Source: Nostoc sp. XA010 (lineage in GTDB: Bacteria > Cyanobacteriota > Cyanobacteriia > Cyanobacteriales > Nostocaceae). From it: DNA of 64,000 nt. Positions 28,467 through 37,812 of this stretch are shown here, piece by piece; the stretch's first letter is position 1, and every line of letters begins with the position of its first letter. The translations under genes and the position numbers were made by a program. The notes under the pieces are model-generated. The model saw only the letters and a list, made by a program, of their open reading frames with translations. It searched no databases and was not told the DNA's origin. The stretch spans positions 496,001 to 560,000 of the forward strand of contig NZ_JAIVFX010000002.1 of the NCBI RefSeq assembly GCF_020829625.1, read 5' to 3'.

Positions 28467-28652
28467 ATGAGTACGAGAGCCAACACCTGCCCATGCTGCG
28501 GTGGTTCCCTCCTGCGCCATGCCCGACATGGTGAACTATATTGGTTTTGCCTGTCGTGCCGACAAGAAGTACCGCTATTAACTGCTACTCGCTTGCCTAA
28601 TGTGGAAACCCGGAACACCGGAGTAGTTCCACAGTCTGCGGTAAATTCTTAG
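28467..28652 (+). CDS. Small zinc-ribbon protein
   Basis: A 61-residue protein with CPCCGG near the N-terminus and CLSC about 18 residues later, a probable single zinc ribbon, and a Ser/Thr/Asn-rich tail. A strong ribosome-binding site (AAGGAGG, about 10 nt before the ATG) supports translation. It is co-directional with the glycosyltransferase gene upstream. The function is not known to me. Confidence 0.7.
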   Translation: MSTRANTCPCCGGSLLRHARHGELYWFCLSCRQEVPLLTATRLPNVETRNTGVVPQSAVNS

Positions 28653-28684
28653 TTTTACGGCATTTTAGATTAATAAAAGCCTAC

Positions 28685-28813
28685 TATAGGACTAATGTTT
28701 GATTTCTGAAAAAGCTCGGTACAGATCGAAAAGCCTAATTCCTTATTCCCTACTCCCTCCTCCCCACTCCCCGCCCACGTAGATAATTTCAAAAATCAAA
28801 TACGATTCCTATA
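28685..28813. mobile_element. MITE family 1, copy C (129 bp)
   Basis: The left end TATAGGACTAATGTTTGATT is mirrored by a right end whose complement reads TATAGGAATCGTATTTGATT. The interior has CTCCC-type short repeats. It occupies most of the gap between the zinc-ribbon and dehydrogenase genes. The same ends are found at 36711-36844 and 47329-47549. The outer TA dinucleotides suit an IS630/Tc1-type TA target. Confidence 0.8.
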
Positions 28814-28988
28814 GAAATCCAAACTAATTTACTTTAAACCTATCAACTAGTGGTTTTTCTCATTAGTTACGAGGAGTAAACAAGTTCGTAGTAAAGACTT
28901 TAGTCGTGGATTTTTAAGCACGCTTTATGCTGACTACGAACTCATCAAATTAATGAGACAGACCATTAGCTTCAACTGATAAAATCGG

Positions 28989-30038
28989 ATGGAGCTAATT
29001 AATAGGTTTAAAGCTTTGTTAGCAGCATTACTTTATGGGCAAGAAAATTTACGCCTAGAGCAAGTTCCTGACCCCACTCCGGCAGCTGGCGAAGTTGTAA
29101 TTAAAGTGGGGGCAGCAACAACTTGTGGTACAGATTTAAAAGTCTGGCGGCGTGGTGGTCATGCCAAAATGCTGATACCACCCACGCTGTTTGGTCACGA
29201 AGGGGCTGGGCAAATTGTTGCCTTGGGTGCAGGGGTTACAAATTGGCAAGTAGGCGATCGCATCGTCGCGAATAATTCCGCACCTTGCATGAAATGCTTT
29301 TTTTGTCAACGTCAAGAGTATTCATTATGTCCGAATCTGACCTGGAATAATGGAACTTTTGCCGAATACTTGAAAATTCCCGCATCGATAGTACAGCATA
29401 ATTTATTGCAGATTCCCGACGAGTTGCCGTGGGAATTGGCGGCCATGACGGAACCCTTAGCTTGCGTATTGCATGGTGTAGCCCGTTCTAACGTCAAAGC
29501 CAAAGATAAAATAGTGGTCTTAGGAGATGGGGCGATCGGGTTGATGTTTGTGGCGGCGTTGAGTGAGAAAGCTGAGGTGTTGCTGTGGGGAGGTAATCAC
29601 CACAGGCTAGAAATTGGTCAAAAATTGGGTGCAACCCAAACCTTTAATTATCATCAAATCCCAGATATTCCCAGTGTAGTGAAAGAACTTACCCAAGGAT
29701 GGGGCGCAGATGTAGTGATTGAAGCAACTGGTGTACCAAGTGTTTGGGAAACTGCGATCGCCTGTGCCCGTCCTGGTGCAACTGTCAACTTATTCGGTGG
29801 ATGTCCACGGGATAGCAGCATTACCATTGATACAGAACAGCTACACTACAGCGAACTTACCCTCAAAGGCGTATTTCATAATACACCAGAGTATGTGCAG
29901 CAGGCGCTGGCACTGATCGCTAGCCGCAAAATTCCCTTTGAGTTACTTATTAGTGAACAGCGGCCATTAAAAGATTTAGAACAAGTGTTTTGTGAGATGA
30001 AAGCGCGTCAGGTAATTAAGGTAGCGATGATTCCTTAG
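28989..30038 (+). CDS. Zinc-dependent medium-chain alcohol dehydrogenase family protein
   Basis: A 349-residue MDR-superfamily dehydrogenase. Catalytic zinc ligands are in TTCGTDLKVW and FGHEGAG. The structural-zinc loop is CMKCFFCQRQEYSLC with four cysteines. The Rossmann motif is VVLGDGAIGLMF. It resembles sorbitol/threonine dehydrogenase-like members that oxidise polyols or alcohols with NAD(P). The true substrate cannot be read from sequence. The gene is monocistronic and followed by a short palindrome. Confidence 0.88.
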   Translation: MELINRFKALLAALLYGQENLRLEQVPDPTPAAGEVVIKVGAATTCGTDLKVWRRGGHAKMLIPPTLFGHEGAGQIVALGAGVTNWQVGDRIVANNSAPCMKCFFCQRQEYSLCPNLTWNNGTFAEYLKIPASIVQHNLLQIPDELPWELAAMTEPLACVLHGVARSNVKAKDKIVVLGDGAIGLMFVAALSEKAEVLLWGGNHHRLEIGQKLGATQTFNYHQIPDIPSVVKELTQGWGADVVIEATGVPSVWETAIACARPGATVNLFGGCPRDSSITIDTEQLHYSELTLKGVFHNTPEYVQQALALIASRKIPFELLISEQRPLKDLEQVFCEMKARQVIKVAMIP

Positions 30039-30082
30039 TTTTTTGCAAAATACAGCAAATGCTCTGGGTTTAGCTAAACAAT

Positions 30083-30107
30083 AGAGACTTAGCAATGCTA
30101 AGTCTCT
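30083..30107. repeat. Short palindrome AGAGACTTAGC-AAT-GCTAAGTCTCT
   Basis: A perfect 11-bp stem with loop AAT between the convergent dehydrogenase and hypothetical genes. It shares the AGCAATGCT centre with the palindrome at 973-989. It may serve as a bidirectional terminator, although no T-tract follows. Confidence 0.6.
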
Positions 30108-30178
30108 ACAAGGATTCTAAGTAACGCATATTTAATTTCACCAGATGTCTAATGTGGAAAATCTGGACACTAGAGGAG

Positions 30179-31183
30179 CTACAATTTCTCGTCCGGCAAT
30201 ACTTCGGGTGAAAACATTGCCCACAACGAGTTATAGTAGGGGACAAAATAAGCAGCCTGTTCGGGTTCGAGACGAGAGCGGATCTCAATGCCGAGCAAGT
30301 GAATCAATTGCCGTACCAATTCCCAGCGTACTTTTAATCGGGGATACAACATGACACACAATGGAAATAGCTCTTGTTGTATGGCGCTAATGTTGTTTTC
30401 TAAAACACAGACCCACAGATACACCTGAAACATCTCTATATCACGAACACTCGAAATCTGAACGTTAGTGTTACTTAAACGACCTGTATGGCTTTGATAG
30501 TTGGGATACATTTGCATCACCCGTTCCGCAATTTTGGTCGCAATCTCGCTGCACAACGGCAAAATTTGCTGGACAGCTTTTAACGGTGGCGCATCATAAG
30601 CATATTCTGCTGCTGCCTGGTAAGCACGCTGGAGTGGCATATAGAGATGGTCATCAATCACTTTAAAGTAAGCACTCAGCGATGCTTGCTGCGTTGGCGG
30701 TGTCAAGTTGAGTAGTATTTGTCCGCCGTAGTGAAACTGCATACTAATGAACCCGATAACTCTAGGATCATTTTCTGTGTAATTCTGCCGAATTTTTCCC
30801 AAATCCCTGGCAATCTTAGTAGAAAACTTCGCTGGGGGAACCTGTTGGGCATAGGCTGAGAGGGCAGCTTGATAAATATTGTGGGTATCCTTTGCAACTT
30901 CCCACGGATCAATTAATTCAGGGTCAATTTGATGTCGAATCATCTCTTGAGACAAAAGCGCTTCTGTCCTTCCCCACGCTTGCAGACTCGTGGTTCGGAG
31001 TGCCTGCTTTAACGTTGTTGCAACCTCACTTGCGATTTCACTGTGCTTGAGGGCTTCGATGCGATCATCCTGTTCAGATAGATTTCGCAAATACTTCTTC
31101 GCCCACGCTTCTGAAAATGGTTGATTTGCTACTGTTTCAAGCCTTCTTACTGGTTCTGGTAACAATGAAAGATTGTGTGGCAT
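30179..31183 (-). CDS. Conserved hypothetical alpha-helical protein
   Basis: About 334 residues from MPHNLSLLPEPV; an ATG three codons upstream is equally possible. It is soluble, mostly helical, without transmembrane segments or recognisable catalytic motifs. The sequence has the look of conserved cyanobacterial proteins of unknown function (for example the KVIDDHLYMPLQRAYQAAAEYAYD segment). It is convergent with the alcohol dehydrogenase gene. No function is assigned. Confidence 0.7.
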   Translation of the reverse strand: MPHNLSLLPEPVRRLETVANQPFSEAWAKKYLRNLSEQDDRIEALKHSEIASEVATTLKQALRTTSLQAWGRTEALLSQEMIRHQIDPELIDPWEVAKDTHNIYQAALSAYAQQVPPAKFSTKIARDLGKIRQNYTENDPRVIGFISMQFHYGGQILLNLTPPTQQASLSAYFKVIDDHLYMPLQRAYQAAAEYAYDAPPLKAVQQILPLCSEIATKIAERVMQMYPNYQSHTGRLSNTNVQISSVRDIEMFQVYLWVCVLENNISAIQQELFPLCVMLYPRLKVRWELVRQLIHLLGIEIRSRLEPEQAAYFVPYYNSLWAMFSPEVLPDEKL

Positions 31184-31441
31184 TTTAAACACCTAATTGC
31201 TAAATTTAATAACTGAAATATTTCGTAATCTATTAAGTATAGAAAAATAAATATAACCAGTAAAACCGCAAGATTACGTATTTCATCATTTTTTCAAACT
31301 AAATTCCAGTTTTTTACACTTTTTGGAAGCAGGCGATCGCCAGATCAGAGGAGTAGGGAGTGGAGAGCAGGGGGCAAGGGAGAATTTTTCCCTCAGCAAG
31401 AGCAGTACCCCGCCCCTCTAGCTCTTTTCAATGCCTAAAAC

Positions 31442-33061
31442 TTAAAGACGATTAGTATCTTTTGTAACTAACTTCCAGCCTTCAGCTTGATCAACTAGCT
31501 TCATTGACTCTAGTTCGAGATTGTTGAAAGCAGATGCATGAAGGAGAAAGTAGGGTTGCCCGTTGTAGTGCCAATAATATTCAAGTTCGCCAGCAGAAGC
31601 GGGAATGATGGTGCGATCGCTATAAAAATCCAACGACGGACGATGATAGGGAAAAGATGTGTAAATCTTCCTCGTAGCTGGATTTGCCCGCACGATCATC
31701 GCGGCGACTGGTTTAACTGGATAAGCTTCAGATAATTCCCAAACCCAGTAGTTAGATTTCATTAACAGTAACAGCGAAATATAACTTCCCCAAAACAAAA
31801 TCTTCAGAAATTGTCCATCACCTCGTTCTGCCAAAATAGCTGCTAAGGTCATAGTTAAAGCTACTGCTACAAAAATTAGTTGTAAGTCTATTTTCGGTGT
31901 TGTACCCCAACTAAAATAAATGCTACCAGCAGAAGCGGCTACAGCAAGTATTGCCAAACCAGCAACCCAAGCACGGGGATAGGATGAAAGTAAAGGTGAA
32001 TTTTCTGTATCTGATAATTGGATACCAAAAGCTAAGGCTAAACTAGGATAAATCGGGAATAAATACCAAGGAACTTTGGTAATCATGAAAGAAATTACCA
32101 GCAGATAAACACCACTCCACGCCATTACTAGTTTTGCCCAACTAAGGTTGCGATTTTCCCAGGTTAAGCGGATAGTTTGCGGTAAGAATAATAGCCACGG
32201 CCATGTGTATTTGAGAAGTTCAATAACATAGTACCAAGGTGGTTCAGGATTCCCCTCTACAAATGAGCCAATTCGGCCTAGTGATGGGTTTACAAGCCCA
32301 ACTTGGGCAAAAGTGTAACCATAGTGAATTAGTTGGGCACTATACCAAGCAGCTACAGGCAGAATGCCAATGAAGATTGCTATCCACAGATAGTAACAAG
32401 TGAGCAGTCGTGGCGTATCCCAAAACAGAAATACGATCGCGATCGCACCTAGTAATACGCCTAATAATCCTTGAGTCAGGCAAATCAGCCCAAAACTAAT
32501 ACCAATACCAAGGCAATAACGTAAATCCCGGCGCGATCGCAACACGCACAACATCATCACCATCAAAAAACTTACCATCGCCCCATCCAACATTGCCAAC
32601 CGCCCATGACGCACCACCGGTAGCATTGTTAAATAAATCAACGCGCTATAAATAGCAGCCCAACGTTGACGAAATATCTCTCTAGCAATGCAATACAGTA
32701 AAGGTACAGATGTCGCTGTTAAAATTGCTCCAGGCAGGCGCGTTGTAAACTCATTTTCGCCTCCTAAAGAATAAGTCCAAGCAATTAGCAAATGCATCAA
32801 AGGCGGCTTGTTATGATATGGTTCACCTCCTAACGTTGGGTAAAGCCAACGCATTGATCCTGCTGGAGCGTGCCAAATTTCACGAGCAACCTGTGCCACA
32901 GTCCCTTCATCCCAATCTCGCAACGGCAAGCCTCCCAGATTGATGCTAAACAGTAACACTGCTGCCAATAGCAATATCATTAGCCATACCCAATCAATCC
33001 ATCTGCCAACCGTGCGATCCTGTTTTTCTAGATGACTCCAAATAAAACTTCCTTCTTGCAT
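31442..33061 (-). CDS. Family 39 (ArnT/PMT-like) membrane glycosyltransferase
   Basis: A 539-residue integral membrane protein with a hydrophobic helix at about 25-45 and ten or so further segments. The first periplasmic loop has the conserved acidic motif LRDWDEGTVAQVAREI, and PYHNKPPLMHLLIAW follows; both are typical of GT39/ArnT-like enzymes. Such enzymes transfer a sugar from a polyprenyl-phosphate donor to a lipid or protein on the outer face of the membrane. The acceptor is unknown. Confidence 0.85.
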   Translation of the reverse strand: MQEGSFIWSHLEKQDRTVGRWIDWVWLMILLLAAVLLFSINLGGLPLRDWDEGTVAQVAREIWHAPAGSMRWLYPTLGGEPYHNKPPLMHLLIAWTYSLGGENEFTTRLPGAILTATSVPLLYCIAREIFRQRWAAIYSALIYLTMLPVVRHGRLAMLDGAMVSFLMVMMLCVLRSRRDLRYCLGIGISFGLICLTQGLLGVLLGAIAIVFLFWDTPRLLTCYYLWIAIFIGILPVAAWYSAQLIHYGYTFAQVGLVNPSLGRIGSFVEGNPEPPWYYVIELLKYTWPWLLFLPQTIRLTWENRNLSWAKLVMAWSGVYLLVISFMITKVPWYLFPIYPSLALAFGIQLSDTENSPLLSSYPRAWVAGLAILAVAASAGSIYFSWGTTPKIDLQLIFVAVALTMTLAAILAERGDGQFLKILFWGSYISLLLLMKSNYWVWELSEAYPVKPVAAMIVRANPATRKIYTSFPYHRPSLDFYSDRTIIPASAGELEYYWHYNGQPYFLLHASAFNNLELESMKLVDQAEGWKLVTKDTNRL

Positions 33062-33573
33062 ATTCTATGTTAATCATTTTACTTTCTGGTTTGATTACAT
33101 AGAGACATCTAGCGAATCTCCAATGTTGTCACCCAGTAACAACGTATTTATTAACAATTGCTAGTTTCCAAGATTAACTCAAGTTTCTCTAATTAGCCCT
33201 ATTTCTTGAAAAATTTATATTGGTTACTTAAATAACATTTTAGCTAATAGATGATAAAAATAATACAAGCAAGAAATTATTTATTACCTCTTTGATAGTC
33301 CGTAAATAACTTGTATTTATTTGAATGTGATACGTGTTTAAATTTTATATACTTAATTTTTATCTGATTAAATTCCAATACAGTTTAGTTAATATCAAAA
33401 ATTAATAAGCTTTTTTAATTAATAAAATGATTATTAAAATAGTTTTTTAATTAAATAATTTTCATACTTTTAAATTTAATTAAGTAATTATATAATTGAA
33501 TTGTCTATGTTATAAAATCTCATTAGAATGTTTTTTAAATAATAAACCCTAATAAAATTATGGGAGGCAGTCA
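33062..33573. other. AT-rich divergent intergenic region
   Basis: About 510 bp, extremely AT-rich, between divergent genes. It contains CAATACAGTTTAGTTAAT (33379-33396), which matches one end of MITE family 2 but has no partner nearby, so it may be a decayed end. No gene is seen. Confidence 0.4.
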
Positions 33574-34755
33574 ATGAATTTACCTATAGTTGTGGATATT
33601 GCTATTGGTTTAGTTGTTATTTACTTGATTTTGAGCCTAATAGCTTCTGAAATTCAAGAGCTAATTTCTACATGTTTACAATGGAGAGCTAAACATTTAA
33701 AACAATCAATCGAATTACTTTTAGCGGGGGGTAGTGAAACTGAAGAATTAGATATTACTAAAGCAGAAAAATTGGTAGATAAACTTTATAATGATCCTTT
33801 AATTAATACCTTGAACCAACAAGTAAAAGGAAGAATACAAAAGCAGTTTCGCGGAATTAGTAAAACTATTGATACAAAGGGACTAGGAGGGAAACAAAGC
33901 GGCCCTTCATATCTTCCTTCGGAAACCTTTGCAATTACTTTATTAGATAGCTTAAAAATTCCCCAGTTAATTAATTATGTTAAACATCCTAGTGAAGATG
34001 CTAAAACTAATTTACCTATAATATTAGCATTATACAAAGAGCTTAAAATAGGTGTTAATAATCAAGATAGTGAAGAATACAAAAAAATTCAAGCGATTTA
34101 TGGAGATATTGACCAAAAATTTATAGATTTTGTTAATAAAGATTTGCCGGATGATATCCCTGATAATTTAATTAAGAGTCTTGGCGTGATTGCTCAACGG
34201 AGTAGGATAAAGATTGGCGACCTCACCGAAGAAATAAATCAGTTTCAAAAGGAAGTGGAAACATGGTTTGATCGCTCTATGGATCGAGCCAGTGGCGTTT
34301 ATAAGCGCAATGCAAAAGGAGTTGCAATTTTAATTGGGATATCAGTTGCCATATTCACCAATACTGATACATTTCACCTAGTTAATAGATTGTCGCAGGA
34401 TTCAGCTATCCGCTCTGCTATTACTCAAAGTGCAAGCCAACGAGCCGATTTTATTAATGATCCAGAAGCCAGAAGGCAAATTGAGAAACTTTTAGCAGAT
34501 GCTTCTGTTCCCATTGGATGGCAAAATATCAATCAGCAGTTTGAGTTATTAGATGTTAAAGACTCGAACAGTGAAAAGGTTGTATTAATCAGAATTTGGC
34601 AGGGTTGGAAATTAATTTGCGGTTGGATTGTAAGTGGTTTAGCTATTGCGATGGGTGCGCCTTTTTGGTTTGATATCCTGAATAAACTTGTCAATGTGCG
34701 AAATGCAGGGCCAAAACCTGTTGCGTATACTAAGGATCAACCACCTCAGAAATAG
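33574..34755 (+). CDS. Conserved membrane protein of unknown function
   Basis: 393 residues with an N-terminal hydrophobic helix (about 5-27), a long hydrophilic, Lys-rich cytosolic-type region, a second hydrophobic segment near 250-265 (VAILIGISVAIFT) and a third near 350-370 (LICGWIVSGLAIAMGAPFWFDIL). GGAGG precedes the ATG by 7 nt. I recognise this general architecture from bacterial hypothetical proteins but no functional domain. Confidence 0.75.
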   Translation: MNLPIVVDIAIGLVVIYLILSLIASEIQELISTCLQWRAKHLKQSIELLLAGGSETEELDITKAEKLVDKLYNDPLINTLNQQVKGRIQKQFRGISKTIDTKGLGGKQSGPSYLPSETFAITLLDSLKIPQLINYVKHPSEDAKTNLPIILALYKELKIGVNNQDSEEYKKIQAIYGDIDQKFIDFVNKDLPDDIPDNLIKSLGVIAQRSRIKIGDLTEEINQFQKEVETWFDRSMDRASGVYKRNAKGVAILIGISVAIFTNTDTFHLVNRLSQDSAIRSAITQSASQRADFINDPEARRQIEKLLADASVPIGWQNINQQFELLDVKDSNSEKVVLIRIWQGWKLICGWIVSGLAIAMGAPFWFDILNKLVNVRNAGPKPVAYTKDQPPQK

Positions 34756-34789
34756 CGTTTAAGAGACTTCCAAATAAAAAAATATACCA

Positions 34790-34830
34790 TCCCTGCGGGA
34801 CGCTACGCGTAGCTTGCTTCCCAAAGGGTA
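34790..34830. repeat. Dispersed palindromic repeat
   Basis: CCCTGCGGGACGCTACGCGTAG followed by CTTGCTTCCC belongs to the short palindromic family seen around many Nostoc genes. Fragments of related elements occur near 10450, 42316, 47340, 59850 and 60010 in this window. Confidence 0.5.
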
Positions 34831-34906
34831 CGTTATAGAGGTAGGGGGAGGGAAAATCGTAGTGAAGTCCAGAAATCGGATAATTTATTTTTTGGAGTTC
34901 TCTAAA

Positions 34907-36223
34907 TTAAAAAATAAAAATAACTTGGAGTTTTAATTCTTTATTCTCAACAGTAATGTCAATTTGCCTGATAAACTCTCGAAAGTAAAATCGTCGCTCT
35001 GTTTCCGACAAATCTAACCAAAATTGTGGTATTGAAACAGCTTGAGCAACAGAACGCAAGTTAACTGGGGGAAGAGTCGCCAACTTTGCTTCGAGTGTAG
35101 AAATTTCTGTGCGGAGTTTGTAAGCCCTTAATTTTGCTGTTTCAACATCTAAAATTCCAGTTTCAATTAACGCGGGTAACTGAGCAAGTATTTCTTGCTG
35201 ACGAGCGATCGCTTGCCCTAAACTATTCTTGAGTGTATCCAACTGAGGAAAATTTATTCCCGCTACAGCTAAGGGTAAATCACGGCAAACGGTTTCAATT
35301 GTATTTTCTAAAACCTCTTGGTAGGGAATAGCCTTACACTTGGGGCGTTGAGGACAGCTAGTAGAACGTAAATAAAGATACTCCTTATCTTGGTTGCGTT
35401 GGGTAACACGAGTAACTGTTAGATGTGACTGACACTCAGCACAGACAACCAACCCAGCTAAAGAACGCCTAGCACTAGCAGTTCGGGGTGGTAAACGGCT
35501 GTTACGGCGTAAAAGTCGGTCAACTTGGGCAGCTTCTTCTTTAGAAATTATCGGAATATGGGTATTAGAGATAATTTCACCATTTTGATAAGCTGTATTG
35601 CCGCGATAAACTGGATTAGTTAGCCAGCGTCTTCCTGTGGTGACAGAGATTTTTTTGCCGTATTTTTTCGCCAAGTAACGAACTGAACCCCGCAGGGAAC
35701 CATAGAGTAAAAAGTGTTCAAAAAAATCTTTGACTACTGGTGAAGTACTACGATCAATAGTATATTTTCCCTTACCTCTGCGATAGCCGTAAGGAACTTT
35801 GCCGGGTGGCGGTGCAACCTCAAGACGATTACGGGCGTGTCCTTGACGGATGCGACGGCTACGTTGCTGACGTTGGATTGCGTGTAGCAAATTCAGCAAG
35901 TCAGCACCCAGAGGGTAATTTTCGGAAGTGTAGGGTTGTTCTGTGGCAATTATCGCTACTCCCATTACTTCGAGTTTATGTAAGCGATCGCTAATTTCCT
36001 CTACAGTATCCCCTAATTCTTCCAACCGCCGAATCAAAAGATAATCTGCTGGTTCAGTTTCGCAATCGGTAAATAATTGTTGTAATTGCGTTCGCGTAGC
36101 GTGTCCAGAAGACTCTGGCTTACCCAAATCTTCATAAACCCCATCCACCTCCCATCCCCAATCAGCTTGATCGGGAGCAGATTCTAATAGCGGATTGGTG
36201 TAAGAATAGGCAATTATTTTCAT
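34907..36223 (-). CDS. Large serine recombinase-like protein, catalytically degenerate
   Basis: 438 residues with the architecture of large serine recombinases: a resolvase-like N-domain (1-130), the Recombinase domain (about 140-245, VPYGYRRGKGKYTID..SPVVKDFF), a zinc-ribbon domain (CAECQSH...CPQRPKC) and a C-terminal coiled-coil (about 325-380). The N-terminus reads IIAYSYTNP where active members have Y-x-R-V-S, so the nucleophilic Ser and its Arg are missing. The RRLEELG segment replaces the usual D-R-L-x-R-L-G. It probably binds DNA but cannot cut it. No adjacent attachment sites are seen. Confidence 0.8.
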   Translation of the reverse strand: MKIIAYSYTNPLLESAPDQADWGWEVDGVYEDLGKPESSGHATRTQLQQLFTDCETEPADYLLIRRLEELGDTVEEISDRLHKLEVMGVAIIATEQPYTSENYPLGADLLNLLHAIQRQQRSRRIRQGHARNRLEVAPPPGKVPYGYRRGKGKYTIDRSTSPVVKDFFEHFLLYGSLRGSVRYLAKKYGKKISVTTGRRWLTNPVYRGNTAYQNGEIISNTHIPIISKEEAAQVDRLLRRNSRLPPRTASARRSLAGLVVCAECQSHLTVTRVTQRNQDKEYLYLRSTSCPQRPKCKAIPYQEVLENTIETVCRDLPLAVAGINFPQLDTLKNSLGQAIARQQEILAQLPALIETGILDVETAKLRAYKLRTEISTLEAKLATLPPVNLRSVAQAVSIPQFWLDLSETERRFYFREFIRQIDITVENKELKLQVIFIF

Positions 36224-36312
36224 TAGTCATTGGGAAAGAGGAGGCAAATCGCGCAGCGTGTCGTAGACAAGACAGAAGTTCTTGAATTTTTAATTTTTAA
36301 TTGATTTCCCTC

Positions 36313-36672
36313 TCACTGCTGACTAAACTCGATAATATTTCCATCAGGATCTTGAGTGAATAGGGCAGGGCGGCCTGAAGCGCTGGGTTGAATAGGATAA
36401 TTATGATTGAGCAACTCTTGTTTGGCAGCGTCCAAGTTAGCGACTGAGAAAGCGACGTGGGGGTTGCGTCCCCATTTTTCGTTTGGGTTTTCGGTGGGGA
36501 CTGTAGGTGCAACTATCAGGTGAATTTGATAGTTGCCGACTTGATACCATGCACCAGCGTATTTTAGGGAACGATCTATTTTGGATAATCCCAATACTTT
36601 GCCATAAAAGTGTTCAGAGCGTTCTAAGTCAGTCACGAGAATTGCTGTATGGAGACTTTGGGTAATCTGCAT
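36313..36672 (-). CDS. VOC (glyoxalase/bleomycin-resistance fold) family protein
   Basis: A 119-residue single-module vicinal-oxygen-chelate protein: TAILVTDLERSEHFYGKVLGL at the start, HVAFSVANLDAAKQELL in the middle and LFTQDPDGNIIEFSQQ at the end. Metal-ligand positions (His/Glu) are consistent with the fold. It probably works as a dimer; the substrate is unknown. It ends 89 bp from the recombinase-like gene. Confidence 0.88.
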   Translation of the reverse strand: MQITQSLHTAILVTDLERSEHFYGKVLGLSKIDRSLKYAGAWYQVGNYQIHLIVAPTVPTENPNEKWGRNPHVAFSVANLDAAKQELLNHNYPIQPSASGRPALFTQDPDGNIIEFSQQ

Positions 36673-36710
36673 TGTCGGTAAGTGCGATCGCGTTTATTTA
36701 AATAAATAAC

Positions 36711-36844
36711 TATAGGACTCATATTTGATTTTTGAACAAAACTCAGTAAACCTTTATTCCTTCTTCCCAGTCCCCAGTCCCCAGTCCCCAGTCCCCAGTC
36801 CCTTACCTCTACGAGTGATTCAGAAATCAAATTGGATTGCTATA
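36711..36844. mobile_element. MITE family 1, copy A (134 bp)
   Basis: The left end TATAGGACTCATATTTGATT is matched, as the reverse complement, by the right end at 36820-36844 (TATAGCAATCCAATTTGATT). Inside, about 36755-36803, the heptamer CCCAGTC is repeated some six times. The element lies against the degraded gene fragments that follow to the right. Confidence 0.85.
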
Positions 36845-37139
36845 TGCAGGGTATGCATCAGCTTGGAAAATCTGTTCGGCGGTTAAATCTAACTCTGGGC
36901 GCAAATTTTGGGCAACTAGAAATTGGAACTGTATAAATTATCGTGCAGTATAGTTTTTGTAACTAAGCCGCTTAGTCAAAAAATAAATTTTCTGCGATCG
37001 TCGGTGGTACACGATCCATGTTGTCAAAAATAATCAATAAACCTTTATTTTGAGGGAATTTTTCTCGGAGTTTAACATAGGCATCTCCTAACAAAAGGAA
37101 CATAGTACCAGTCCATGTCTGCACCCTCTAGCGGTTCAA
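36845..37139 (-). pseudogene. Decayed gene remnant, ATPase-like
   Basis: Reading leftward, one frame gives GTMFLLLGDAYVKLREKF then PQNKGLLIIFDNMDRVPPTI and AENLFFD before a stop. This is the Walker B-like pattern (LLIIFDNMDRV) of P-loop NTPases. A second fragment, QFLVAQNLRPELDLTAEQIF, lies at about 36853-36930 next to the MITE end. Stops and frameshifts separate them and no start codon or P-loop remains. Confidence 0.5.
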
Positions 37140-37812
37140 CATTAAAAACTTAAACGTGCAGCTTTGAGAGTATTAGGACGCTGGTGATTCATTGGGTTTT
37201 CACTAACTTTATAGAGCCGACTTTCTCAAGCTTAAATTTTAGGCGATCGCAGTGCAATTTTTCATTTAATAAAAGTTTACTTTTTGATCTGGCAATCCTT
37301 TGTAATATATTATATTTTAGCAAAATGGATAACAATATAACTTTCAGCCTTACCCAGCGCTGGATTGCACAAAAGTAGTTTTGTTAAAATAGCGATCGCT
37401 TATAAACCGCACTATTAAGTATAATTCTCTAACATAATTCAGAATTATATTTAATTGTCAATCCTCCAAAAGGTAGAATACATGTTATTTCCGCTTACTT
37501 AGTTAATTTTGAGCAACCAAATCAAAAGATTGCTTATGGTCATTTTCGCTCAACCACACGGGGTTGATGTGAAAAAATAGCACAACTAATCAATTAATAT
37601 CAACTTCTAAAAAATTTACCCAAACAAGCTTGTATCTTGCTCAAACATTTGAAAGAATAACTAAAATAATCATCATTAGTACTAAATCATTAATTGTTAT
37701 TTATAATTACTAAGTTATTACTTTCAGTGTGATAATTGCCTCATAGGCAGGTGAAAATTTGCTATTACTATATCTTGAAAATTTATCTTCTTTAATTTAA
37801 TACAAAAATTAC
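37140..37812. other. Intergenic region upstream of the cyclase gene
   Basis: About 670 bp of AT-rich DNA with one HIP1 site near 37243 and another near 37392. A plus-strand frame at 37442-37567 (ELYLIVNPPKGRIHVISAYL, then VNFEQPNQKIAYGHFRS) looks like a piece of an old gene but has no start. No clear promoter is seen. Confidence 0.4.
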
